The notes under the pieces: model-generated
What the model was told of the DNA's origin: nothing
Databases searched by the model: none
The model's input: the letters and a program-made list of their open reading frames with translations, nothing else
Made by a program: the position numbers and the translations under genes
Assembly (NCBI RefSeq): GCF_900102015.1
Contig: NZ_FNAT01000004.1
Location: forward strand, 120,433 to 184,432
Direction: 5' to 3'
From: Limimaricola pyoseonensis
GTDB taxonomy: Bacteria > Pseudomonadota > Alphaproteobacteria > Rhodobacterales > Rhodobacteraceae
Length of the DNA: 64,000 bases
In this document: positions 11,358-18,759 of the stretch, piece after piece
How the letters are laid out: each line of letters opens with the position of its first letter
How positions within the stretch are numbered: the first letter of the stretch is position 1

Positions 11358-12074
11358 ATGACCCGCCCTCCCGAACGCCCCCCCGAACGCACTGGCTTCC
11401 GCGCCGTGAAGTCCGAGATCCGCGACCGGATCGAGAGCGGCCGCTGGGGCCCCGGCACGCTGCTGCCCGGCGAGGTCGAGCTGGCCGAGGAATTCGGCTG
11501 CGCCCGCGCCACCGTCAACCGCGCCCTGCGCGAGATCGCCGAGGCCGGTCTGGTCGAACGCCGCCGCCGCGCCGGCACCCGCGTGCGCGCCGCGCCGCTG
11601 CGCGAGGCGCGCTTCCGCATCCCGCTGGTGCGCGCCGAGATCGAGGCCACCGGCGCGCGCTACCGCTACGCCCTGCTCGACCGCGCGGTGACGCCGGCGA
11701 GCGACAGGCTGCGCGGCCGGATGGAGCTGCCCGAAGACGCGCGGCTTCTGCGCCTCACCTGCCTGCATTTCGCCGACGGCCTGCCCTACCAGCTCGAACA
11801 GCGCTGGATCAGCCTCGCGGCGCTGCCGCAGGCCGAAACGCAGGATTTCGCGGACAGCGGCCCGAACGAATGGCTCGTCGCCACCGTGCCCTACACCGAG
11901 GTCGAGATCGCCTTCGAGGCCGCCGCCGCCGGGCCCGAGGCGGTCGCGCATCTGGGCTTCGCCCCCGGCGCGCCGGTCTTCGCGATCGAGCGCACCACCT
12001 GGCTGCGTGGCCGCGCCGTCACCCATGCCCGGCTCAGCCACCGCCCCGGCCACCGCATGACCACGCGCTACTGA
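11358..12074 (+). CDS. hutC: Histidine utilization repressor, GntR/HutC family
   Basis: 238-residue regulator with an N-terminal winged helix (IRDRIESGRWGPGTLLPGEV, then FGCARATVNRALREIAEAGLVERRRRAGTRV) and a C-terminal UTRA ligand-binding domain. HutC proteins repress hut genes and are released by urocanate. It follows hutF by 102 bases on the same strand and faces the operator region upstream of hutI/hutF, its probable target. The ATG at 11358 is preferred; an upstream ATG at 11298 adds a low-complexity His/Pro tail. It ends 7 bases into the convergent GntR gene. Confidence 0.9.
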   Translation: MTRPPERPPERTGFRAVKSEIRDRIESGRWGPGTLLPGEVELAEEFGCARATVNRALREIAEAGLVERRRRAGTRVRAAPLREARFRIPLVRAEIEATGARYRYALLDRAVTPASDRLRGRMELPEDARLLRLTCLHFADGLPYQLEQRWISLAALPQAETQDFADSGPNEWLVATVPYTEVEIAFEAAAAGPEAVAHLGFAPGAPVFAIERTTWLRGRAVTHARLSHRPGHRMTTRY

Positions 12075-12748
12075 GCCGCCTGCCCCCGCAGCACCGCCAG
12101 CCCCGCCCGCTCGATCCCGTCGCGGATGTCGGCGGCGATCGCCGCGACCAGCGCGCCCGCGTCGCGCGCCTCGAGCGCGGCGAGGATCTCCTTGTGCCGG
12201 TCGACCTCGTAGTAGCGCTCGACCCCGCCCAGCACCCGCCGCTGGAAGGGGCCGAGCTGCAGCCAGACGCTCTCGATCACCGGCATCACCGTCTGGTGCG
12301 GGTTGGCGGTGTAGAGCAGCGAATGGAAGGCGTGGTTGTCGATGGTCAGCGCGTCGAGATCGCCCGCGCGCACATGCGCGTCCATCCGGTCGTCCACCTC
12401 GCGCATCCGGTCGACCAGCACCGCGCTGACATGCGGCAGCGCGCGCGCCGCCGCGTGGCATTCGAGCGCGCATCTCAGCTGCACGATCTCCTCGAAGCGC
12501 GGCCCGGTCATCTCGGGGATGGTGATCCGCCGGTTCTCCAGAAGCGCGATCGCCCGCTCCGAGCTCAGCCGCCGCAGCGCCTCGCGGATCGGGGTCGGGC
12601 TGATGCCCAGCTCGGCCGCCAGCCCGCGGATGGTCAGCGGGCTCTCGGGCTGCACCGCGCCGACCATCACCGCGTTGCGCAGCCGCGCATAGACGTATTC
12701 CTGCGCCGTCATCGACGGCGCGCGGTCGATCTCGGGAAGGTCCAGCAT
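12068..12748 (-). CDS. GntR family regulator, FCD (FadR-type) subgroup
   Basis: 226 residues: an N-terminal winged helix (LTIRGLAAELGISPTPIREALRRLSSERAI) and a C-terminal all-helical FCD domain with metal-site His residues in DNHAFHSLLYTAN and HKEIL. FCD proteins usually bind small carboxylates. It diverges from the puuA-like gene across 114 bases, so control of the puu pair is likely. Its stop overlaps the convergent hutC end. The start at 12748 (MLDLPEID) follows AGGAG. Confidence 0.9.
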   Translation of the reverse strand: MLDLPEIDRAPSMTAQEYVYARLRNAVMVGAVQPESPLTIRGLAAELGISPTPIREALRRLSSERAIALLENRRITIPEMTGPRFEEIVQLRCALECHAAARALPHVSAVLVDRMREVDDRMDAHVRAGDLDALTIDNHAFHSLLYTANPHQTVMPVIESVWLQLGPFQRRVLGGVERYYEVDRHKEILAALEARDAGALVAAIAADIRDGIERAGLAVLRGQAAQ

Positions 12749-12862
12749 CCGGGCTCCTCGTCTCCTGCCGGTGGCGCGCGATACCGATTGACACGATCCG
12801 GAGCGTGATGTCATTTCCAAAAAAGATATCACATTCCTTTTCCAGCCCCACGGGAGCCCGCC
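12749..12862. promoter_or_regulatory. Divergent GntR/puuA promoter region with inverted repeat
   Basis: GTGATGT (12805-12811) and ATATCAC (12826-12832) form an inverted repeat with one mismatch in seven and a 14-base spacer. TTGACA at 12788-12793 is a consensus -35 hexamer reading right towards the puuA-like gene. The repeat would overlap the corresponding -10, as expected for repression by the adjacent GntR protein. The exact -10 is not clear. Confidence 0.5.
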
Positions 12863-14209
12863 ATGACCGCCGAATCCGCGCTCGACCTTCCGCCCGAGGA
12901 GGCGCTCGAGAACATCTTCGGCTGCGTGTGCGACCTCAACGGCGTGCTGCGCGGCAAGCGCATGCCGGCCGACCAGCTCGAAAAGGTGATGGCGGGCTCG
13001 GTGCGGATGCCGCTGTCGATCTGCGGCCTCGACATCTGGGGCGAGGACATCGAGGGCGGCGCCATGGTGTTCGAGACCGGCGACGCCGACGGCGTCTGCG
13101 TGCCGACCGGCCGCGGCGCCATGCCGATGAGCTGGACCCGCAAGCCCACAGCACTCATCCCCTTGTGGATGAACGAGGAAAGCGGCGCGCCCTTCCTCGG
13201 CGACCCGCGCCGGGCGCTGGCCAACGTGGTCGAGCGCTACCGCGCGCTGGGGCTGACCCCGGTGGTCGCGACCGAGCTCGAATTCTACCTGATCGACCCC
13301 TCGGGCGACCTCCCCGCCCCGCCCTGCTCGCCGATCACCGGCAAGCGGCTCACCTCGGACGGCGCGCTCTGCCTCGACGAGCTGGAGCATTTCGACGCCT
13401 TCCTCAACGACGTCTACGCCGCCTGCCACAGCCAGGGCATCCCGGCCGACAGCGCCATCTCGGAAAACGGCGCCGGCCAGTTCGAGATCAACATGCGCCA
13501 CCTCGCCGACCCGCTGCGCGCGGCCGACGACGCGCTGCTGTTCAAGCGCGTGGTGCGCGGCATCGCCCGCCAGCACGGCTTCGCCGCCACCTTCATGGCC
13601 AAGCCCTACGGTGACCGCGCGGGCTCGGGCTTCCACGTGCACATGTCGCTGGCCGATGCCGAGGGGCGCAACCTGTTCGACGACGGCGGCGACCAGGGCA
13701 CGCCGATGATGCTCAACGCCGTCGCCGGGCTGCTGGAGACGATCCAGCAGAACGCGCTCACCTTCGCGCCGCACGAGAACAGCTTCCGCCGGCTGCTTCC
13801 GGGCGCGCATGCGCCCTCCAACGTCGCCTGGGGCTACGAGAACCGCACCGTGGCGATCCGTATCCCCGGCGGCGACCATCGCGCGCGGCGGATCGAGCAC
13901 CGCGTCGCCGGCGCCGACGCCAACCCCTACCTCGTGCTGGCCTCCGTTCTGGGCGGCGCGCTCCTGGGCATCGAGCGCGAGTTGACGCCGCCGCCGGCCA
14001 TCACCGGCGACGCCTACAGCCTCGACCTGCCGCACCTGCCGCTCGACTGGGCCACCGCGATCCGCGCCTTCCAGCACGGCAAGCTGGTGCCCGAGATCTA
14101 CTCGCGGCGGCTGCAGAAGATGTTCGTCGAATGCAAGAAGCAGGAACAGGCCCGCTTCAACCGCCACGTCACCGAACTGGAATTCCACAGCTACCTGGAG
14201 ATCGTCTGA
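12863..14209 (+). CDS. puuA: Glutamine synthetase family, gamma-glutamylputrescine synthetase-like
   Basis: 448 residues with a full glutamine-synthetase catalytic domain: the ATELEFYLID metal motif, ENGAGQFEINM, GSGFHVHMSL, NSFRRLLPGAHAPSNVAWGYENRT and RIEHRVAGADANPYLVLA. The absence of the regulatory adenylylation region and the partner puuB-like gene point to PuuA, which ligates glutamate to putrescine using ATP. Homologues acting on other amines (glutamylanilide, isopropylamine) are alternatives. It is coupled to the next gene by a TGATG overlap. Confidence 0.82.
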   Translation: MTAESALDLPPEEALENIFGCVCDLNGVLRGKRMPADQLEKVMAGSVRMPLSICGLDIWGEDIEGGAMVFETGDADGVCVPTGRGAMPMSWTRKPTALIPLWMNEESGAPFLGDPRRALANVVERYRALGLTPVVATELEFYLIDPSGDLPAPPCSPITGKRLTSDGALCLDELEHFDAFLNDVYAACHSQGIPADSAISENGAGQFEINMRHLADPLRAADDALLFKRVVRGIARQHGFAATFMAKPYGDRAGSGFHVHMSLADAEGRNLFDDGGDQGTPMMLNAVAGLLETIQQNALTFAPHENSFRRLLPGAHAPSNVAWGYENRTVAIRIPGGDHRARRIEHRVAGADANPYLVLASVLGGALLGIERELTPPPAITGDAYSLDLPHLPLDWATAIRAFQHGKLVPEIYSRRLQKMFVECKKQEQARFNRHVTELEFHSYLEIV

Positions 14210-15510
14210 TGGCCGCATCCTATGCCGGCGACGGGCGCCACACCGGCTCCTACTACGCAGCCTCCGCCAACCCCTCGCCCGAGCGCCCCGCGCTTTCGGG
14301 CGAGCACGACACCGAGATCTGCGTCGTCGGTGCGGGCTACAGCGGCCTCTCGACCGCGCTGCACCTCGCCGAGAAGGGCCACAAGGTCACCATGCTCGAG
14401 GGCGCGCGCGTCGGCTGGGGCGCCTCGGGCCGCAATGGCGGCCAGATCGTCAACGGGCTGAACGCCTCGCTCACCACCATCGAGAAGCGCTACGGCCGCG
14501 ACACCGCGACCTTCGTGGCCTCCCTGGTGCAGGAGGGCGGCGACATCATCCGCGAGCGCGTCGCGCGCTACGACATCCGCTGCGACCTCAAGCAGGGCAA
14601 CATCTTCACCGCCATCACCGGCGCGCATATGCGCGAGCTGGAGGCGCGGCAGAAGCTCTGGCAGGGCTACGGCATCGACAACCAGCAGATGCTCGACAAG
14701 ACGCAGCTGCGCGCCCATGTCGGCTCCGACTTCTACGCCGGCGGCCTGCTCGACCGCTCGGGCGGGCATATCCACCCGCTCAACCTCGCGCTCGGCGAGG
14801 CCGAGGCGGTGGAGCGCAATGGCGGCACCATCCACGAGATGTCGCCCGTGGTCTCGGTCGACACGCAGGCCGCGCGGTCCGTGGTGAAGACCGAGCGCGG
14901 CACGATCCGCTGCGACCGGCTGGTGCTGTGCGGCAACGCCTATCTCGGCCATGTCGTGCCGGAACTCGCGCCCCGTGTCATGCCGGTCTCGACCCAGATC
15001 ATGGCGACCGAGCCGCTTTCGGACGATCTGGCGGCCGAGCTGCTGCCGAAGGACGAATGCGTCGAGGACGTGCGCTACATCCTCGACTACTACCGCCTCT
15101 CGGCCGACAAGCGGATGCTGTTCGGCGGCGGCACGGTCTATGGCGGCACCGACCCCCGCGACATCAAGGCCAAGCTCAAGCGCAACATGGACAAGGTCTT
15201 CCCGCAGCTGAAGAGCGCGCGGATCGACTACGCCTGGTCGGGCAACTTCGCGCTGTCCTTCAGCCGGGTGCCGCAGATGGGGCGGATCGGGTCCAACACC
15301 TATTTCGCGCATGGCTATTCCGGCCACGGCGTCACCGGCTCGCACACCTTCGGCCGGATCCTCGCCGAGGCGATCCATGGCGACGCCGCGCGCTTCGACG
15401 TCTTCGCCGCGCTGCCCTGGATCCCCTTCCCCGGCGGGCGCACCTTCCGGGTGCCCTACTCGGTGATGGGCAGCTGGTATTACGGGCTGCGCGACCGGCT
15501 CGGGATCTGA
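14209..15510 (+). CDS. puuB: FAD-dependent oxidoreductase, gamma-glutamylputrescine oxidase-like
   Basis: 433-residue DAO-fold flavoprotein. The dinucleotide motif VVGAGYSGLSTALHLAEKG is near residue 40, followed by GWGASGRNGGQIVNGLN and a C-terminal FAD-site block FAHGYSGHGVTGSHTFGR, all typical of PuuB. It would oxidise gamma-glutamylputrescine to the aminoaldehyde with H2O2 release. puuC (dehydrogenase) and puuD (hydrolase) are not in the window, so later steps must be encoded elsewhere. Confidence 0.85.
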   Translation: MAASYAGDGRHTGSYYAASANPSPERPALSGEHDTEICVVGAGYSGLSTALHLAEKGHKVTMLEGARVGWGASGRNGGQIVNGLNASLTTIEKRYGRDTATFVASLVQEGGDIIRERVARYDIRCDLKQGNIFTAITGAHMRELEARQKLWQGYGIDNQQMLDKTQLRAHVGSDFYAGGLLDRSGGHIHPLNLALGEAEAVERNGGTIHEMSPVVSVDTQAARSVVKTERGTIRCDRLVLCGNAYLGHVVPELAPRVMPVSTQIMATEPLSDDLAAELLPKDECVEDVRYILDYYRLSADKRMLFGGGTVYGGTDPRDIKAKLKRNMDKVFPQLKSARIDYAWSGNFALSFSRVPQMGRIGSNTYFAHGYSGHGVTGSHTFGRILAEAIHGDAARFDVFAALPWIPFPGGRTFRVPYSVMGSWYYGLRDRLGI

Positions 15511-15531
15511 GCCGCGCCCCCTGCCCCGGCC

Positions 15532-15564
15532 CAAAAAGGCCGCCCCTCGCGGGGCGGCCTTTCG
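15532..15564 (+). terminator. Rho-independent terminator after puuB
   Basis: GGCCGCCCC (15538-15546) pairs perfectly with GGGGCGGCC (15551-15559) around TCGC, followed by TTT and preceded by AAAAA. It lies 28 bases after the puuB stop and marks the boundary with the replication region. Confidence 0.85.
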
Positions 15565-15570
15565 CGTTGA

Positions 15571-15712
15571 GGCACCCGTTTTCGGGACCGGCCAAGGCTA
15601 CAAAGGTACCCGTCTTCGGGATCGCCCCTGCCCGCTAAGGCACCCGTTTGCAGGACGGCCCCGGCCGCACCGGGGCCCCTGCGGTGGGCGGCAAAGGCAC
15701 CCGTTTACGGGA
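15571..15712. repeat. Iteron group A (four 17-bp repeats)
   Basis: Four copies of GGYACCCGTYTNCNGGA occur at 15571-15587, 15605-15621, 15639-15655 and 15696-15712; start-to-start distances are 34, 34 and 57 bases. The same repeat occurs in front of the initiator gene (18454-18686). Such repeats are the binding sites of plasmid initiators. This group lies downstream of parB, about 2.9 kb from group B, and could act in copy-number control by handcuffing; that role is inference. Confidence 0.85.
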
Positions 15713-15738
15713 TGCCCCGCTTACGCGTGCCCTGCCCT

Positions 15739-16824
15739 TCAGCCTGCCAGCCCGTGCTCGGCCAGAAGCGCCACCAGACGCTCGGCCTGCGCCTGCCGGT
15801 CGGTCCCCGGCCCGTCGAGGCTCAGCACCAGCTTGCCGCCCTCCTCGTGCACCGCGACGCGGCCGCCGCCGGGCAGCGCGCCCTCGGCCAGCGGCGCGGC
15901 GGTCTCGCGCTTGGGTCGGCCGCCACGGGCGACTGCTGCCTTGGGCGCGGGCGCGGCCTCCGCCTCGGCCAGCACCGGCGCCAGCAGCGCCCATTCCTCG
16001 GCCGCGCTTCCGGCGCTGCGGTGCTCGAGCGCGGCGCGCAGTTTCGCGGCGAAACCTCCCCGCAGCGCGCCGGCGAGCTTCATGCCCGCCACCTCCGACA
16101 GCTCGCGCCCGAAGCCCAGCACGTCGCCCAGCTCGTAATGCACCAGCGCGAAGCCCCGGATCTTCGAGCGCTTGGCCTTCGAGGCCGCGGCGAAGATCTC
16201 GTCCACCGCCGCCTCCATGCTCTCGAACGCGCCCAGATGCGCGGCCACCGCGGCGATGCGGCCGCGCTCGTAGGGGGTGAGCTGGGCCCGGACCTCGTTC
16301 TCCTCGACCATCGCCGCGTAGGCGGCCCCGGCCTCGACCGGCGGGCGCACGATGGCGCGCGCCTCGGCCGGGCGCCCCGCCTCGGCCGCCAGAAGCGACA
16401 GCGCCCGCACCCGGCGCCAGCCCGAGATCAGCCCGTACTGCCCGTCCTCCAGCGCCACCACCTCGACCGGCAGGCGCTGGCCGTTGGCGCGGATCGAGGC
16501 AATCAGCTCCTCCATCGCCTCGGCATCGGCCTCGGCGCGGTCGCGGGTCAGGTGGTTGATGCGGATGCGCTCGATCGGCAGCGTCTCGATCACCCGGCCC
16601 TCGGCCTGCGCGCGGGCATAGGCCTCGGCGTCGCGGGCGCGGCGCGCCTCGGCCGCGCGCTCCTCGGCGCTGCGGGCGTCGCGGCTCTGCGCGGTCTCGG
16701 ACGCGACCTTGGCGATCGGCGCGCCGAGCCCCATCGGCGCCGCCCCCGGTTTCGCGGCGAAACCCTTCTCGATCTCGGCAAGCGCCGCCGGATCGGGTGC
16801 CTCAAGCGTCCTGCGTCTGGCCAT
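15739..16824 (-). CDS. parB: Plasmid partitioning protein ParB
   Basis: 361-residue centromere-binding protein. The ParB N-domain is visible around residues 80-185: LPIERIRINHLTRD, ANGQRLPVEVV, YGLISGWRRVRAL and ENEVRAQLTPYERGRIA, then a helix-turn-helix region. The first ~75 residues are rich in Ala, Arg and Glu, as in the ParA-interacting tail. It is the downstream gene of parAB and overlaps parA by 23 bases. Two of the five parS-like palindromes lie inside this coding sequence (16041-16055 and 16749-16763), where they encode FAAK in both places. Confidence 0.92.
   Translation of the reverse strand: MARRRTLEAPDPAALAEIEKGFAAKPGAAPMGLGAPIAKVASETAQSRDARSAEERAAEARRARDAEAYARAQAEGRVIETLPIERIRINHLTRDRAEADAEAMEELIASIRANGQRLPVEVVALEDGQYGLISGWRRVRALSLLAAEAGRPAEARAIVRPPVEAGAAYAAMVEENEVRAQLTPYERGRIAAVAAHLGAFESMEAAVDEIFAAASKAKRSKIRGFALVHYELGDVLGFGRELSEVAGMKLAGALRGGFAAKLRAALEHRSAGSAAEEWALLAPVLAEAEAAPAPKAAVARGGRPKRETAAPLAEGALPGGGRVAVHEEGGKLVLSLDGPGTDRQAQAERLVALLAEHGLAG
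16041..16055. repeat. parS-like 15-bp palindrome, copy 1
   Basis: GTTTCGCGGCGAAAC, symmetric around the central G, located inside parB. It matches the four other copies exactly apart from orientation of the centre base. The GTTTC...GAAAC ends resemble parS sites of ParB proteins in general. Confidence 0.8.
16749..16763. repeat. parS-like 15-bp palindrome, copy 2
   Basis: GTTTCGCGGCGAAAC inside the 5' part of parB, 708 bases from copy 1. Flanking G and C extend the symmetry to 17 bases. Confidence 0.8.
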
Positions 16825-18205
16825 GGGCCTCCTCCTCGTCTTCCATCATGTCGCGGTGCCAGCTGCCCAGCAGCAGCTCCTTGAACTCGGCATAGGTGCG
16901 GTCGAAGGCCTCGCGGCCGCGCAGGTAGGTCTCGCGGTTGAAGTCGCGGTAATCGGCCTCGTAGATGCCGTTGATCTGCTCTCCGGCCTGTCCGACCAGC
17001 GCCGTGAACTCCTGCCGGTAGGCGGTCATGAAGTCGCCGAAATAGGCCTGGATCACGTTGGCGAGGTCGGTCTGCTGCGCGGCGTCGTAGCGGGTGATGA
17101 TGGCGCGCACCACGTCCCATTCGAACCGCATCTCGGGCAGGCCGGCGCGGCGGCGCTGCGCGTTCTCGCCCTCCTCGATCGAGGCGAAGGTCGAGTAGAG
17201 CATGTCGAAGAACCGCCCCGTCGAGTCGAACTCGAGGAAGCTCGCCCCGAGCGGCACCAGAAGGATGTCGGCGGCCGAGAGCGAGTTGATCGTCAGGTAG
17301 CCGAGCGCCGGCGGCGTGTCGAGGAAGACGATGTCGTACTCGTCGAGCACGCCTTCCTCGCTCAGCGCGTTGTTGAGCGCGTCCCACAGCGACCAGCTGC
17401 GCAGGCCCGTGCGCCAGACCGGGATCTGGAACTCCGACCAGTAGAGGTTCAGCTGCGCGCCGATCAGGTCGATGTTGGGCCAGTGCGTGGTCTGGATGAG
17501 GTTTCGCGGCGAAACCTCCAGCGCCTCGGTCAGCGTCTCGTCGAGCGGCAGGGGCTCTTCACCGCGCGCCTCGCGCACCCGGTTCTCCTCGAGCACGGCG
17601 CGGGCGTAGTCGCGCGCCAGCAGCGGGAAGACGGTCTGCCATTCATCGGCGACCTGGCCACCCAGCAGCGAGGTCATCGAGGCCTGGCTGTCGAGGTCGA
17701 TCACCAGCACCTTGTAGCCGTCGAGCGCGGCGGCCATGGCGAGATGCGCGCAGGTCGTGGTCTTGCCCGAGCCGCCCTTGAAGTTGGCCACCGCCGTGAT
17801 CTTGGCGGGCTGCCCCTCGGGCCGCCACGGGCGGTACTCCTTGTTGGCGGCGCCCTCGCGGTCGAAATGCTCGCGCAGGCGCAGCACCTCGTCGAGGCTG
17901 AACCACTTGGCCCCGGCCTCGCCCTCGCCCTGCGGCAGCTCGGGATGCGCCTTCAGCACGCGGCGCAGATGCCCGGCCGCGACCGGGATCAGGTAGCGGG
18001 TGATCTCCCAGATCGAGAACTTCCTGAGCCGCTTGGCGCCGTCGGGGGCGTAGCCGCGCTTGGCCATGTCGTCGCGGCCGCGCGCGCAGAAGGCGGCGGC
18101 CTTGGCGAAGCGGGTGGTGTCCACCCGTTCTCCGAGCTTGGCCGCGGCGCGGGCCGGGTCGATGTTGTGGAAGGGTGGGGGGGTCGTGTCGGCTTTTCTG
18201 CTCAT
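16802..18205 (-). CDS. parA: Plasmid partitioning ATPase ParA (type Ia)
   Basis: 467-residue Walker-type ATPase that positions ParB-bound plasmid copies. A ~130-residue N-terminal DNA-binding region (IWEITRYLIPVAAGHLRRVL, WFSLDEVLRLREHF) precedes the deviant Walker A motif KGGSGKTT at residues 143-150, then LVIDLDSQASM and IVFLDTPPALGY. The N-terminal extension classifies it as type Ia, which normally autoregulates its operon. The start at 18205 begins MSRKAD; the longer open frame to 18775 runs through the iterons and is spurious. A parS-like palindrome lies inside the gene (17501-17515). Confidence 0.94.
   Translation of the reverse strand: MSRKADTTPPPFHNIDPARAAAKLGERVDTTRFAKAAAFCARGRDDMAKRGYAPDGAKRLRKFSIWEITRYLIPVAAGHLRRVLKAHPELPQGEGEAGAKWFSLDEVLRLREHFDREGAANKEYRPWRPEGQPAKITAVANFKGGSGKTTTCAHLAMAAALDGYKVLVIDLDSQASMTSLLGGQVADEWQTVFPLLARDYARAVLEENRVREARGEEPLPLDETLTEALEVSPRNLIQTTHWPNIDLIGAQLNLYWSEFQIPVWRTGLRSWSLWDALNNALSEEGVLDEYDIVFLDTPPALGYLTINSLSAADILLVPLGASFLEFDSTGRFFDMLYSTFASIEEGENAQRRRAGLPEMRFEWDVVRAIITRYDAAQQTDLANVIQAYFGDFMTAYRQEFTALVGQAGEQINGIYEADYRDFNRETYLRGREAFDRTYAEFKELLLGSWHRDMMEDEEEAHGQTQDA
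17501..17515. repeat. parS-like 15-bp palindrome, copy 3
   Basis: GTTTCGCGGCGAAAC in the middle of parA, 752 bases from copy 2. Confidence 0.8.
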
Positions 18206-18318
18206 GCGCGGCCTCTGGTCATGTGCGCCGTTCCGGCTGTGATTGCGCGGACCATCGCACATCGCCGCCACGCGCGAAATACGCGCCGTATACCCGTGCC
18301 GCCGGGCGTTGCAGGAAG

Positions 18319-18333
18319 GTTTCGCCGCGAAAC
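18319..18333. repeat. parS-like 15-bp palindrome, copy 4
   Basis: GTTTCGCCGCGAAAC, the opposite orientation of the centre base, 114 bases upstream of the parA start and 818 bases from copy 3. It is the copy best placed to act also as an operator for parAB. Confidence 0.8.
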
Positions 18334-18453
18334 CTGCCCGCTGGCGCCGATCTTCAGATCGAAAATCAAGCCCAGCCTGTTTGACTCTCTTTGAGATATT
18401 TAGAGTCTTTCCGCTCTGCATCTCACTGATATCACGAAAGTAAAACACCATTG

Positions 18454-18686
18454 GGTACCCGTTTGCAGGGCGAAGGGTCGCCGATTCCGGGGCCAAGGGC
18501 ACCCGTTTGCAGGAGCAATGGCGCCCGATTCCGGGACAGCATCGCCGCCGGGGCCTGCGATTTCGTGGCCAGAGCGCGCGGTGGGGGGTGCACAGGTGGC
18601 CGATCCCGGCCTTCGGAGCTGCGCCGGCGCAAAGGTACCCGTTTGCAGGAGCGCCACGCATTGCGGCAAAGGTACCCGCGCCGGGC
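18454..18686. repeat. Iteron group B, with a 22-bp periodic array
   Basis: Repeats start at 18454, 18476, 18498 and 18520, exactly 22 bases apart (two helical turns). Copies 1 and 3 are GGYACCCGTTTGCAGGR; copies 2 and 4 are a diverged form with CGATTCCGGGR at the 3' part. Two more follow at 18634-18650 (perfect) and 18671-18686 (degenerate). Regular phasing places bound initiator on one face of the DNA. Confidence 0.88.
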
Positions 18687-18759
18687 TTGCCTGCGGGTGC
18701 CGCGGCTGACAGTCTCGGCGCAGGGAATCGGGGTCCGCCCCGCGGGCAAGGAGCGGCGC

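Larger units (their letters stand above)
18206..18759. other. Probable replication origin region between parA and the initiator gene
   Basis: This 554-base gene-free stretch holds, from left to right, parS-like copy 4 (18319-18333), an AT-rich tract (about 18358-18453, low GC against the window average) with the inverted repeat GACTCT (18383-18388)/AGAGTC (18402-18407), and iteron group B (18454-18686). An AT-rich element next to iterons upstream of an initiator is the usual layout of an iteron plasmid origin, the AT-rich part being the melting region. No good DnaA box (TTATCCACA) was found. Confidence 0.75.

Noticed and set aside
18451..18759. Extended start for the initiator gene
   Set aside because: The added residues encode iteron repeats; the ATG at 18760 has a good ribosome site.
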